Origin: Nepenthes gracilis | Lineage: Eukaryota > Streptophyta > Magnoliopsida > Caryophyllales > Nepenthaceae | Assembly (NCBI GenBank): GCA_033239525.1 | Contig: BSYO01000014.1 | Location: 18,212,021-18,276,020, forward strand | Direction: 5' to 3' | Length of the DNA: 64,000 bases | Shown here: in pieces, positions 1 to 11,639 of the stretch | Layout of the letters: each line of letters starts with the position of its first letter | Position numbering within the stretch: the first letter of the stretch is position 1 | Position numbers and translations under genes: made by a program | The notes under the pieces: model-generated | Seen by the model: only the letters and a program-made list of their open reading frames with translations | Database searches by the model: none | What the model was told of the DNA's origin: nothing

Positions 1-879
1 CCTCATGCTCTCACACAACATAGTGGCACAATAATATCCCACCAAATAGGGACACAAAAAGCACAAGGATATCAACCCAGAAGAACATAGTGGCAAAATA
101 ATACCCACACTTGAACCATAAATGATGGACCTTGTGGTCTTTCACACGAATTCTCCTACAACTTGAACGCCTTATAAATGACATATGGGGTACCTCGCAT
201 TGAATGACAGTTTATTTCCCTACTGCTTGCTGCTTGTTCACATACTGATCTTTCCACCTACCCTCTTTGATCAATACAAAAAACAACTAAACCTACTCAG
301 CATTATGCAATAAGATGCCAACATGCGGGCATACAGGTACCAATTTGGAGTTTGGTTCTCTCCAAGCTTATCCTTTAAATGCTTGAGTAATTCAAGGCTG
401 GGCATTTCTTGTGTAGGTGACTTTGGATGGAACCTAGTTTTGTGTATTTTGTGGAATCGTGGAATTAGAAGAGCTACTGAGATTAATAGATAAGAGACTG
501 CATTTGTTCCACTAAAAGAAAGAAAAACGTGAAGCTAAGCTTTTATGAACAGCTTGGAGTATGCTTTTCAGTGGGTCCAGATTCCACACATTGATTATTG
601 GTTAGTCTAGGGAGAGCAGAAGGTGTAGCATGCCAGTGCAGAATGTAAGGCCTTTGAAACAAGTACAAAACCCTCTTCCTCCAGCAATATATAAAGCTCT
701 TGATGAATCTTAATCCACCTTCAAAAGGATATAAGGAACAAAATGTTACTTTCTACTGTCGCTTTCCACAATCCATTGACACTGCACAACTTGCGTATAT
801 TCTCCTCCTACGTCCCTAGATTCATGTTTCAAGGCATATCTAAATTTTGTTACTGACGTTTTTCTTAGCCAAGCAAAAT
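1..879. other. Unassigned sequence left of RLG-1
   Basis: I see no convincing coding exon, RNA gene or transposon domain here on either strand. By position it continues the sequence interrupted by RLG-1, so it may be intron 1 of the minus-strand MACPF gene at 15219-15479. No MACPF exon 2 motifs were recognised in it. Confidence 0.4.
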
Positions 880-1287
880 TGACGCAGATATCTCAGAGAT
901 ATTAGAAATATTTGATTTTAGTTTATTAATTTGTTTTCATAGTTTATAATATCTTTAGGATTGCTAAAGTTTTATAATTTTGATAATCACCAGATATTTT
1001 AATAATATTACATTTTATTTTTTTATTATGTCTTTATTTTGAGCCATTAATTAGGAAATTTTATTTGTTTTTAATTAACTTAAGGATAGGACACATTTAT
1101 ATAAAAACCCTAACTTAATTATTTTAATAGTTATTGATTAGTTAAATTGGTATTGATAAATTGTAATTGTCCTTCGTTCTTCATGGTAATCTCTTCTTCT
1201 CTCATTTTCTCTGTTCTCTTCTCTGTTTCTTCCCCTTTCCCCCTTCCTCTTCTTCTTCCCTTCCCCTATTTCCCCTTCCTTGTGTCA
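880..1287 (+). repeat. 5' LTR of RLG-1
   Basis: It starts TGACGCAGATATC and ends TTGTGTCA. It aligns along its length with 13203-13605, sharing for example the run TATTGATAAATT and the C/T-rich end. A TATA-like TATATAAAA lies at 1098-1106, followed by a pyrimidine-rich stretch up to the end. Confidence 0.85.
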
Positions 1288-1291
1288 AATT

Positions 1292-1303
1292 TGGTACTAG
1301 AGC
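1292..1303 (+). other. Primer binding site of RLG-1
   Basis: TGGTACTAGAGC differs from the usual plant initiator-methionine tRNA complement TGGTATCAGAGC at two adjacent positions. It lies 4 bases after the LTR end, where minus-strand synthesis would be primed. Confidence 0.75.
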
Positions 1304-2623
1304 TCAAAGTTTTAATTTTTTTTCTACACAGTCGCCCTGTCAAGCCATTAACCATGAAATTAACACCATCAACAACACTGCCTAAATGACCACCACTGCC
1401 AAAGAAACCCAACCTCTCCTGCCGCATTCCAAACCCAAAACGTGCAGCAAATTCTTGTGGATAGCCCAAGCCACTATCTCGCTAGAAGCCCAAGCAACCC
1501 ACTGCCTCACTGTGATAACCCAATCACCAAAATCTTGCCTGTTCATATTTTCCAGTAGAAAAAAAATATATATATGAAGTGGTAGAAAAAAAAATCTTTA
1601 AAAAATATTTTGTTGGAGTAGGAAAAAAAAAGATGAAAAAAAGAGGACCATGTTTCATTGCCAAGTTCACATGAGAACCACCAGAACCATTAACATAACC
1701 CACATTCTCAAACACCATAAGCCAAAACATCATCTGTCCAAACTCCATCACCCCAGCATAAAACACTACAAAACCAAAACCCTAGTTTCAACTCCCTTCA
1801 ATCCTACTTAAGAAAGAGAAGAACCATAGAATTTTGGTTAATGAAGTTTGATTCACTGAGATATTTAAGAGTGCACAAGAGTGAGTGATTGAGCCAAAAC
1901 ACATGCATTCTGAGAGAGAGAGAAAGAGAGAGAGAGCGGGAGAGAGAACTGTTTGCCAATTCTGAGAGCAATTCTAAAAACACTACTTTTTTTGTCCGTG
2001 TACTATTTACTAGAAAAGATCAAGCCCTTCAAGAGTCATTGACCGAGTTACTACGACTAGTGAGCCCTTTATTTGAGCCTAATTTTTCTACAGCTTACAT
2101 TGGATACAGCCAAACAAGCACAAAAGCGATGTTGTGTTATCCAGAATTGATTCGGTTGTTTTTATTGGTGAATCTAGGTTGGTTTGTTCCATTTTAATTT
2201 TTGGTAACACCTTTACTTTCTTTAATAGTATTTAATTTTATCTAAGAGTGCTGTTTTGTCCCTTAAAAAAAAATCTCTTTACCTATTATTATAATTTCAT
2301 TACTCTACCATATTTCCTTTGTAAAAAATAAAATAAAATAAAATACTTGACTTCCGATAGCTATCTTTATAGTGGATATTTAGTTGTATTATATTTAGTC
2401 TTTATTTTATCATTTTAATATATTATCAATATTTTTCTCCATTATTTGAGTGATATTAATTCTCCAACCACAAAAAATAGATTTTTTTTATGTTGCATTT
2501 GGCTCACATTTATGCACTAATTCGATTGTCATAGTTGTTTATTGATCTCAACCACATTTTAATATTGGTTGTGTGTACTTGCGTAATAGTCGTACTGTTT
2601 TCCGTAATACCTTTGACCAATTC
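1304..2623 (+). other. RLG-1 untranslated leader
   Basis: This stretch between primer site and gag has only short open frames and no domain I recognise. It holds a (GA)n microsatellite at 1912-1948 and AT-rich sequence. The length is typical of a chromovirus leader. Confidence 0.55.
1912..1948 (+). repeat. (GA)n microsatellite
   Basis: A run of GA dinucleotides with two interruptions (GAAAG, GCGGG), inside the RLG-1 leader. Confidence 0.9.
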
Positions 2624-3640
2624 ATGGATCCTACTCTTACTCAATTTGAAGCATTGAGTAAATAATTAGTTCAATTAACCATCAATCAACAACAATTGCG
2701 TAATTCTATGATGGCCGTTAAAGCTGACCATATCACCACCCATCAGACAAATTTGAACCTAGTCAATCAAATTACCACTTTTAATACAGTTGTCAATTGC
2801 TGACAATTTTGATATGTCCCATAATAAAAATGGTCAACATAGACAAGATAGTCAAGTACCTCATATACTTAACTACATGCCTCAATATTACGAACGAGAG
2901 CAGGATTAAGACAAACAATTCTTTAGAAATATCAAGTTAGACATCCTTATTATTAATGGTCAACAATTGCTTAGACTCAATAGGTTCAAAATATAAATAG
3001 ATTTTTCGAATAGTACAACATGCCTAAGGATAAGATAATACAATTTGCTAATCTTAAGTTGACTGAGAATACTCGACTATTTAGGGAGTGTGTCACAAAC
3101 CTCCTTATTAGGCATCAAGAAGCCTCCGTTGGGAGTTGGTTGAGATGAAATGATGCCTTCAAGAAAAATAACTACCCCGTTGATACAGTAACAATTTACT
3201 AGACTAGTAGAATGCCCTTGAGCAAGATACCCAATCTATCATGGAGCATATGACTCAATTTGATGAGTTTTAAATAAGATATCACACGATTGAGGATAAG
3301 GCTATGATATTAAGTAGATTCAGGCAAGGTCTATATGATGATCTTATGAGATAGTTTGTTCTAAGGGGTGTCACCAATTTTGACCATATATATAATTTGT
3401 TTCAAGACTATGATCTTACAAAACGTGGTGACAATCATTTCTCAACATGGAGTGTCTCAAACATGAATCCTAAGCCTATCTTAGGACATCCTCTGTCTAC
3501 AATTTTCCCTGCTAGAGAAAATAGAGATAAGAGTATTGTAGCCTTAAGAAGAAATCCTTGGGTGCAATGCTTTAACCGTAAAGGCTTTGGACACGTTTCT
3601 TCTAGATATCCCAGTAAAGCCTCAGTCATTGGAGGGTAAA
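2624..3640 (+). pseudogene. RLG-1 gag (nucleocapsid) pseudogene
   Basis: The gag opens with ATG at 2624 (MDPTLTQFEALSK) and hits a stop straight after. The body keeps family landmarks: a Q-rich N-terminus, the retrotrans_gag core with the recognisable string RFRQGLYDDLMR near 3300-3355, and a C-terminal zinc knuckle near 3570-3620. The knuckle should be CX2CX4HX4C. Here the first Cys and the His survive, the second Cys is Arg and the last Cys is Tyr. At least four in-frame stops and a frameshift separate these parts. The product would have packaged element RNA; this copy cannot. Confidence 0.8.
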
Positions 3641-3789
3641 GAGTGAACACAGAGGAACCACTCGAAAAACAAGTTTATGAAGATACAAACTATAAGAGTT
3701 TGATAAATTGGACAATAATGATGATGATACCTTCTTAGGTTGCGTTAAGACTATTTCCTCTAACCTAGGCTCTAGTCCTTTTTCACCCA

Positions 3790-3977
3790 ACATGCTATTC
3801 TTAGGGATTTTGCGATGTATATTGACTGAATTTGAAGAGGTGGATAACTGCTATAGTCATGCTACTTTTTATACTTTCATTAAATTCAATGATAAGGCTT
3901 GTAAGATCACTATAAACTACGGTAGTTACATGAATGTCAGCTCAACTAATCCTATTCTTCATCTTGAGGTTGAAAGT
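3790..3977 (+). pseudogene. RLG-1 protease region, left part
   Basis: The translation includes RCILTEFEEVDNCYSHATFY, then FIKFNDKACKITINYGSYMNV. This matches the gypsy segment where a short cysteine-tRNA-like linker is followed by the aspartic protease core D-G-(S/G)-C-x-N-V. The catalytic Asp position reads as Asn-Tyr-Gly-Ser here. The domain is cut at 3977 by insertion of RLG-1b and resumes near 9975. Confidence 0.65.
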
Positions 3978-6319
3978 TGTAATATCCCGGATTTTTATTC
4001 GAATTAATTTAATATTAATTATGATTTTAAATAATTTGGACGTGGCAAAATTAATTGAATATTTAAAAAATTCGAAGGATATTTGGATCAGTCGAGTTGG
4101 TGTCCAAGGTGCGTCCGTGCTATCGTCCGAATATCGATTTGGATTTTGAAATAAAAGAAAATCTAAAATAGAAAATAATAATAATAATAATAATATACAA
4201 AAAGAAAAAAAAAGAGATAAAAAGAGATCGGGAGCAGATGGATCGAGGAGAGAGAGTGAGGGGGGGCTAGGGTTTTGATGCGAATTGGAGAAGGGAGAGG
4301 AAGGAAGAGGGCAGTCGGCAACCGCAACGTCGGCGAAGTTGGCGCGGTTGGCTTGGTTGACGGCGGCCAGAAGTGAGTCGGTGGAGGTGCGGTGAGGAGG
4401 AGCCTTCGAGCAGCAACGACGTGTGGAGGTGGCACAGCGGTGGTTGACAACGGGTTGTGGTGGCTCGCCGGTGACCTGCATTGGCCGTGGGTGAGCTGTG
4501 GCGTGAGGCAGAAGCGCACAAAGAGGAGAGAGAGTGGCTGGGTTGTAGGTCACGCACGGCAGGAGAGAGAAAGGGCGTCGTTTGGGCACTTCAGAGCCTC
4601 CTTTTTTCAGATCTGCAAAGTATGAGGTCAATGCAAGTATTTGTAAAACCCCTTTTTAGTCTGATTTAGCACCTGATTTATTTTGGACACTGTTTAAAAT
4701 TTTTACTAACATATATGTATTTTTATACACCTGATGTGTTTATTCTAGATATGCATCTATAGTTCATTGGATGATTTAGGGATTTTTGGATTGGATTTTA
4801 TGATTTTTGGAGGGTTTAATATTTTTTTGAAAATTTGAATAATTTATAAAATACTGTATATTTTTATATTAATATATTTGTATGAAAATGAATATGAAAC
4901 TTTGCATAAGCCGTGCAATTACATGCATATGCTGGGTTGTGTTCACTACATTTGGATTTGAAAATTGGACACTCTGGCCAGCTCCTGATCGGGAGATATT
5001 GTTATTTGAAAATCTCTTTCCACCGGTAGGAAATGATTGGAGTAGTGACCCTTCCCATTTGGATAATTTGATTTGACCTTAGAATATATTTGGACGTCCT
5101 AATATATCTGACAAGCTTGAAAATTGCACCCAAAATCATAAGTGACAGATAATAGTGAGTAACCTTACTCATGGGTACAGAATACATGGGTGGCCATACA
5201 TGTTGGCCTAATTGACATTTGATTTTGCCTAAGGTTATTGGGATTATGTGTAACCATTCATCAAGCTAGTCTTTAAATGATTGGAACTCAAATTGGATGC
5301 ATGATTTGTATTCTTCTACATTGATTTGAATTGGACATTGAATGGGATTTAGACCTTTAGATTTGGATTTAAGATTTGCCGATTTTGCCCATAATTGGGT
5401 GTTGGTATGTCTCGTATAAATGATTTTGACTATATGTTTTGATCCGAACATTTAGAATATTTGTTGTGACGCTGCTTTGGTTTCTGTGCACGCTATTGGA
5501 TCATCTAACTATCGGATTCTGCCCCAAATCACAAGCTGATCGGGCCTTGGATTTTGACTCGGACTCGGATTGGACTTTGAAATTGGTTATTTGCCTATTG
5601 AAATTGGTCCGGATCACTCTTATTTTGTTTATATATATATATATACATGTCTCGACGAGGACTATTTTTTGATTTGGATATTTGTTCGGATTTGGATGTT
5701 TGATTTGAGTATAAGACTACCATTGGATTTTGGACCTTGAATTTCTATTGGATTCATTTTATTGGCGATTTGAATTCATTTTGTCATTTGAACGGATTTT
5801 ATTCATTTAAGCTTCTCTCTAATTTATTGACTTTCTTTCATTTAAATATGATACTTGCTGAGTATTAAATGCACTTTTTCAATTTTATCCCGTCAGAGTA
5901 GAAAATTCGAATGCATTGCAGGAGTAAAGGCGTGATCGGTTAATTATTCGTCCGATTTGGTGAGTTTCAGTTTTACTATGGTTTAAATTAATATTTGAAG
6001 TATCTAAATTATGGAATTTGCCGGATATAAGCTTATTATTATATTTTGAAAATAGTTCGAATATTGTGTTATATTTGATTATGATTTTTGGGTCGGATTA
6101 TTACTTCCCTTACGATGATGGTAGAGCAGGTCGAATTTATTTTATCCGGACGGTTGTCCGATGAGGTCCTGTGTGGATTTAATTTTGTTGAGTTGTATAT
6201 TTTGTGGTCACATCCGAATTTTGAGACCTTGTGTTATTTATTTAATTTATTTGGGATTTTAGATTTTAAAAATTATAATTAATTATTTAAATTGATCTGC
6301 TTGATCCGGATTTATGATA
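3978..6319 (+). repeat. 5' LTR of RLG-1b
   Basis: It starts TGTAATATCCCGG and ends near TTTATGATA, four bases before a primer site. It is related in layout and in blocks to solo LTR-C at 58908-60639. Both have the start TGT(A/G)ATAT.(C/T)CGG, an (AAT)n tract, a purine-rich GAGAGA stretch, and the block GGACGTCCTAATATAT followed by GCACCCAAA. An AT repeat lies at 5629-5645. Confidence 0.75.
4172..4194 (+). repeat. (AAT)n microsatellite
   Basis: A run of AAT units within the RLG-1b LTR. A counterpart at 59120-59158 in solo LTR-C suggests it is an ancestral LTR feature of this family group. Confidence 0.85.
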
Positions 6320-6323
6320 GAAG

Positions 6324-6334
6324 TGGTATTAGAG
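6324..6334 (+). other. Primer binding site of RLG-1b
   Basis: TGGTATTAGAG is one base from TGGTATCAGAG, the methionine-tRNA complement. It lies four bases after the LTR end, and this spacing fixes the LTR boundary. Confidence 0.75.
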
Positions 6335-6889
6335 AAAAGTTGTACGGAAAGGTACTTTGAGTTATTTTGGATAAATATTTGGTAGAATATTTGGGCTTGA
6401 TAAGTACTGTCTTTGGTTGATAATAGATAATTTGAGTTGTGGAGACTTGGGTTTAAATCAGAAGGTCAAGTTGTAGAGGTTTGGGTTTGGATTGAAAGGA
6501 TAATCATCTGATTATGATGAGTCGCATGAACGACATAATGGGTGGATTGATATAGCAGTAGAAGGAGGATTTTGTTTAGTTTCTGCTGATATGTAAAAAT
6601 TTTGTTGGGTTTTGTGATTTTGGAAAAGAAGTAGCGACATTGAATGGTGTTGGTCTGAAATCTCGCGGAGTAGGAGATTTTGGTTAGCAGAGAGGTAGGT
6701 GATAAAGTTGGTCGGTTCGAAATCTCACAGGGTAAAAGGAGATTTTTGGCCAGCAGGAAGGTAAGCGGTGAAAGTGGAGATGAATGATGACTCGTCAAGA
6801 TTGGATGCTACAGATAAAGATAAAGAAGTTCAAGTCAAGTCAACTTGTTTCCATTCGCACGAGAAGCTGTGGAGTTTTGATGGACGACC

Positions 6890-7690
6890 TATACCAGAAG
6901 ATGGGACATGAAGTGCAAGTTTGATTTTATTGGCAGCGAGGATGCTGATTGTGTGGAGATTTAAAGTTACGGCTGGGATGAGAGGAAGACTTAAAAATTG
7001 CCCATTCCCACTTATCGCTGTGATTGGGTGGATAATCGTCTCCGCAATATCTTATCATTGAAGAATCAATGGGCAAAGAGCTTGAGATTTGGCTTCTAAA
7101 GTGATGCGTTGGAAGATGTTGAAGAATTTGAAAGATTTGTTAAAGCACGATAGTAGCCAAGAACTTCAAATTTCAATTCGGAAGCAGTTGGTGCCATTAT
7201 GATGCTGGACTTATAATGAGGAGCTGGATCACGCTTTGTTGACTGAGTAGGAGCAGCTTTCGAGAGAATCATTTTCAGAAGAAATCAGAACATTGGAGTC
7301 AAAGCTCGAAAAATGGACTTGATCATCCTTCAGAGGACAACCTAAAGGAAAGTCAGGTGAAACAAAGTCTTCTTCCTCGAAATTCGAGTTTGCAAGGTCA
7401 GCCTGCAAGTTTAGCAGAAAGATGCACATGAGACGAGTTTGTTTCATCAGAAATAAAGTCTGCTTCAAATTACGGCCAGATATACCAATTGTCAAATGAA
7501 CGTTCGAATCCCAGGCATCAGTATTCCAGACGTCCAGATAGGAGTCAAATGGTTTTAGACGAAGCATTTACAGTTACAGCTCATGAAATTAGAGCCGGAT
7601 ACTCAGTCGTGGAAGACTATTTTGGTATGATCATTCCATTTTTGTATTTTGGGATACGAATCCTCGGAGTTCCAAGGAAGAATTAGTAAA
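6890..7690 (+). pseudogene. RLG-1b gag C-terminus and protease remnant
   Basis: The region after the primer site holds a badly decayed gag. Near 7445-7500 the frame reads VCFKLRPDIPIVK, which lines up with a CCHC knuckle (VCFKCGQxGH...) that has lost all but its first Cys. It is followed by AFTVTAHEIRAGYSVVEDYF (about 7564-7623), the linker before a gypsy protease. The catalytic Asp-Ser-Gly triad is not preserved. Assignment rests on order and partial motif match. Confidence 0.5.
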
Positions 7691-7794
7691 AATGCTTAAA
7701 GGTTGATTTTCGGCATTGCAAGCGAGTTATCTGTGGAGAAATGGATGCTGAGTTCGTCTGGCATATATCATCATATCTGGGAGTTATGCTGTGA

Positions 7795-8870
7795 CTATTG
7801 AAGATATTTTGATCATCTGCGAGTTTGAAGATATTTTTTAGAGGATTCAACTGGATTGCTCTTGGATCAAGAGATCAAATTTATTTTCAATGTTGTGCTT
7901 GGATCTGCGTCTATTTCAAAGGCTCCGTATGGGGTAGTCTTGTCTAAACTGACGAAATTGAGACAAATATTGCAGAATCTGTTTGAGAAAGGTTTCGTTT
8001 GGCCAAATGTCTTGGCGTAGAGTGCTTCAATGTTCTCTGATGAATAAAGTTGGATCAATGAGTTTATATTTGGATTATTTGGGAATTGGATGTGTATTAG
8101 CTCTCGAGGATTGAGGATTTTTTGGATCCATTTGAAGAAATTTGGGTTTTCTATAAGATCGAGCTGTGCTTGAGGTATCATTAATTGAGATTTCAGTGGG
8201 AGGATATGCATAAGACAGCTTTCAGGTCAAGGTGTGATCATCGCGAAGTTTTGATGGTGCTTTTGGGTTGTCAAATCTTTTAGCGTTTTTTATGGATATT
8301 ATCGATTAGAATTTTTGACCGTACTTGGGTTAGTTATGATAGCTTTGTCAATAATGTCTTAATTTATTTGAAGAATATTGAGAAATATGAGATCCGATTA
8401 GGAAGTCTGCTATAAATTCTGAGGTGTCATTTGGTTAATATGGTTCTTAATGTGTCATTTGAAAATTCTAAGAAGATAGAAACAGTGGTGAATTTGAAAA
8501 GACCGACTAAGGTCTCGAGAATGCAGAGTTTCTTGGATCTTATTGATTAGGATGGGAGTTTTGTTGAATTTTTCTCGAGGATTGCAGTGCCATTGGAGCT
8601 TTTGAAATAGAGGCAGTCGGTATTTAATTGAAGTGATATTTGTGAGAAAAGTTTTCAATAATTAAAAAATGGATTATCGTTGGTGTTAGTTTTGTCAATC
8701 CCAGATGGATTAGAAGGATTGGTAGCGCTCAGTGATACTTCTATAAAAGATTTAAATATGTTTGGATTTTACATATCGGGTGTCTTATCTAAAACAAGTT
8801 TGGGATGCGGCACAGTCGGGAGGATTTTGCGTGAAGATGTTATGGCGAGGATGCTAGAATGAAGATTGGG
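7795..8870 (+). pseudogene. RLG-1b reverse transcriptase and RNase H start
   Basis: In order: CEFEDIF (usually NEFEDVFP), SISKAPYGVVLSKLTKLRQI and LFEKGFVWPNV (RT N-terminus, about 7905-8015). At 8210-8290 comes FRSRCDHREVLMVLLGLSNL, matching [21 protein letters not shown] decayed NNVLIYLKN at 8350-8380 corresponds to the FIDDILIYS catalytic strand, with both Asp residues replaced by Asn. The RNase H connection is at about 8520-8600 and the RNase H start at 8690-8780 (LSIPDGLEGLVALSDTSIKD). Stops and frameshifts are frequent. Confidence 0.75.
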
Positions 8871-9179
8871 ACAGAAGGATTTCCTCTCTTCTTTGTCAAG
8901 ATTGGATTCCAAGCGAAGCTCTTATATGCGGAAGAAGCTTTTATGAAGATTAGTGGTGATGTCCTTTTTGAACGAGCGGTCTTGAAGATTGGAAGCGATT
9001 GAACAGGCAATCTCAAACATTCTACACAAAGTGTTTTTTATTGCACGTTCGAGAGGACGCATGTTTTTAAGAATTCTCTCATTTGAGTTTCGATTGATTA
9101 AATAGAAGCTCGGAACCTGATTGAATAGAAACTCAAGAGCAAATGAGGTCATCAACAACTATGATTGAGCTGGAGTTGT

Positions 9180-9945
9180 CCAAGTTCGATGTGAATGTCA
9201 AAGACTCACCATCTATTAGAGTAGAGAGAGTTGATGACGATTTGATCATGAGCCGTGGCAAGATGTGTCTCATGCCTAAAGGAAGAAGCCTCCGATATTT
9301 TATTTCGAATCTGCCTTAAGCAGCAAAGGACATGATGGTCATTTGGATAAGAGGTTGAGCTAGCTAATGGTGGTTGAGCTGATAATGATGGTTCTTGGGT
9401 TGCCGAGATTATAGACAGATGATAGATTAGGTGATGAAGTCGGCCTATCGCTTGTCTATCAGGATATCATTCCCAAAATTGGTCGTTCGTATATTTTCGA
9501 GATGAGAAGATTGTAAGGTATTCCTACTTCAAGACTTTTGATTAGTTTGAGGCTAATGATCGATTAGAGTGGCGCAGTGGAAACGTATGGACTTACGGCT
9601 ATCGATCACAAGATTTGATTGGAAGCTTGAAGTAGGAGATCAGTTTTGCAAATTAATTGGAAGCTCGAGAAGAGTGGTCAAATGTTTCTAGAAGTATCTT
9701 GAAGAGAAGAATTCCGAGCTTTGAAGTTGAATGGTAGTCTGAAGTGGAGGTTCATTAGGATATTTGAAATCTTTAGCAGATTAGAGAAATGGCCTTTAGA
9801 TTGGCCTTATTTTTGAATTTGATGAATAGATATGATATGTTTTATATAAATGATCCTTCGCATGTGATTGGGTTAAAGTCATTTTTGATTGATAGGAAGT
9901 ATTTTAGGATAAGGCTGTGATTTTAATTTTTGAAATAGGATGGAT
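9180..9945 (+). pseudogene. RLG-1b integrase remnant
   Basis: Near 9418-9510 the frame reads DRLGDEVGLSLVYQDI followed by a decayed YGIPTS, matching the gypsy integrase segment DRLTKSAHFLPV...LHGVPVS. The C-terminal tail RYDMFYINDPSHVIGL (about 9838-9885) matches the conserved RKYVxDPSHVI box after the integrase. The intervening core is not readable. Confidence 0.55.
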
Positions 9946-9974
9946 CTGACACAGGGGAATAAGATATTTCCATC

Positions 9975-10910
9975 GGTGTTTATGCTTTCGATGTAACAAT
10001 TTAAGATTACTCAAACTCATATTCTTTTGTTTACAAGGGTAAGAAGATTCATCTCTATCAGTTGCCTCCTAAAACCTATCATTCACAATAAAAGAAATAA
10101 TGTGGTTGGGATGATAGGGCTACATATCATTAGCTCCACAGAGTTTAAGCGTACAACTATAAGTTGAGTCTATTGTGCTTGTTGTCCTAAAAGTCTTTTT
10201 AGATTCTCTCACATCGATACTTGATGAGACCTATTTGGTTCTTCAAAATTTTCAGGATGTCTTTTCTAAGAACCTTCAAAATCATTTAACTTTTTATGTG
10301 ACATTTAGCATGCTGTTGACTTTCTCTTGGTGTCTCTCTCTCAAATTTACCTCATTATAGGATAAATTATACTAAGTATGTTGAGCTCCAAAAGTAAGTT
10401 GGAGAACTCTTTTACAAAGGATTTGTTCAAGAGAGCATGAGTTTATGCACGGTGTCTACTCTCTTGACACCTAATAATGATGGTACATAGAGAATGTATG
10501 GATAGTAGAACCATTAATAAGATAAGGGTCAAACATCGTTTTTCCCATCCCTCATCTTGATGATATGTTAAACATGATGGTCAGTGCCAAGATATCATAT
10601 ATGATCAATTTAAATAGTGGTTACCACTAGATCAAAATTCACCTGGGGAATGAGTGGAAGATAGCCTTCAAGATAAAAGACAATCCTTATGAGTGTCATG
10701 CTTTTGGATTGTCCAACCCTCCCGGTACTTCATGAGGGTCATGACCCTAGCTTTGCAACCTTTTATGTGGCAATTCCTATTGGTCAGTTTTAATGACATC
10801 ATTATTTATAATACGACTAAAGAACAACATTTAGATCATCTCATGCAAGTTTATACTACCCTTAAGGAAGAGAGTCTGTATCCCAATCTAGGTGTCCCTT
10901 CTTTTTAAAC
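9975..10910 (+). pseudogene. RLG-1 protease end and reverse transcriptase
   Basis: After the RLG-1b insertion the host frame resumes with DYSNSYSFVYKGKKIHL (protease tail), then FQDVFSKNLQNHL near 10245. The RT follows: the strings around 10395-10560 match the ELQKQV.ELL.KG.V.ESLSPCAVPALL...RMCVDSRAINKITIKY pattern, with P-H-L-D-D at about 10550. FKIKDNPYECHAF replaces the usual FKT..GLYEWLVMPFG. VSFNDIIIYNTTKEQHLDHL at 10780-10850 is the catalytic strand, where the usual D-D-I reads N-D-I. In-frame stops occur throughout. Confidence 0.8.
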
Positions 10911-10969
10911 AGGATTATTTTTCTTGATTTAATAATTTTATCTAACACAATTTATGTTGACTTTATAAA

Positions 10970-11600
10970 GATTCAGGCAATCATTGATTGGCCTGAACCC
11001 AATTCCAGCCACAATGCTTATGGTTTAGCTATTTTTTATCATCAATTCATTGAGAGATTTAGCATGATCATGACTCCTTTCGCTGAGTGCATGAATAAAG
11101 GTGAACTCCATTAGTTTCTTGATACTACTAAAACCTTTAAGAGTGTTAAAAAGAGAAAGACGGCAACCCCAATCATGCATCTTCCTAACTTTGCCAAGGT
11201 TTTTGAGGTAGATAAAGATGTGTGAGGTACAAATATAGATGGAGTTCTTAGGCAAGAGCGGCATCTTATTTCCTACTTTAGTGAAAAGTTAAATGATGCT
11301 AAACAACGGTATCTTACTTATGATAAGAAGTTATATGCATTTATGCAAGTTTTACACCACTGGCGCCATTACTTGTCATCACCGGAGTTTGTTATTTATT
11401 TTGATCATGAGGCTTTTTGTTTTCTTAACTATCAAAAGAAATTGAATTATTAGCATAGTCGTTTGGTTGAATATTTGCAAGACATTTTTTTTTGTCTTGA
11501 ATTATAAGTAAAGAGTTGAGAACCAAGCAGCAAATGCTTTAACCGGTCGGATTTCCTTATTAGCTATTCTACAAGTAAAGGTCGTTCAATTTGAAAGACC
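10970..11600 (+). pseudogene. RLG-1 RNase H
   Basis: The connection motif IDWPEPNSSHNAYGLAIFYH is followed by FIERFSMIMTPFAE, then PNFAKVFEVDKDV, then LISYFSEKLNDAKQRYLTYD near 11265-11325. LYAFMQVLHHWRHYLSSPEF comes next, followed by a decayed DHEAFCFLNYQKKLNY. These follow the gypsy RNase H order closely. The first catalytic Asp is embedded as VDKDV. One stop interrupts the frame at about 11224 and others follow 11450. Confidence 0.8.
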
Positions 11601-11639
11601 CAATGAAAAATACAAGTCTTGTTCTGAATTTAGCAAAAT

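Larger units (their letters stand above)
3978..9955 (+). mobile_element. RLG-1b: gypsy element nested in RLG-1, lacking its 3' LTR
   Basis: It begins with a 2.3-kb LTR and primer site and continues through gag, protease, RT, RNase H and integrase in the same orientation as its host. The integrase tail is recognisable (NDPSHVIGL near 9855-9885), but the expected second 2.3-kb LTR is missing. RLG-1 protease sequence resumes within a few dozen bases. The 3' LTR therefore appears deleted, perhaps leaving only a short end (GGATCTGACA near 9950). The right boundary is approximate and I found no matching target duplication. The domain motifs are Tekay/Del-like. Confidence 0.75.

Noticed and set aside
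3942..4631. Minus-strand open stretch of 229 codons rich in S, P, H and A
   Set aside because: It lies antisense within the RLG-1b LTR purine-rich leader. The composition follows from GA/GC-rich sequence and it matches no domain.
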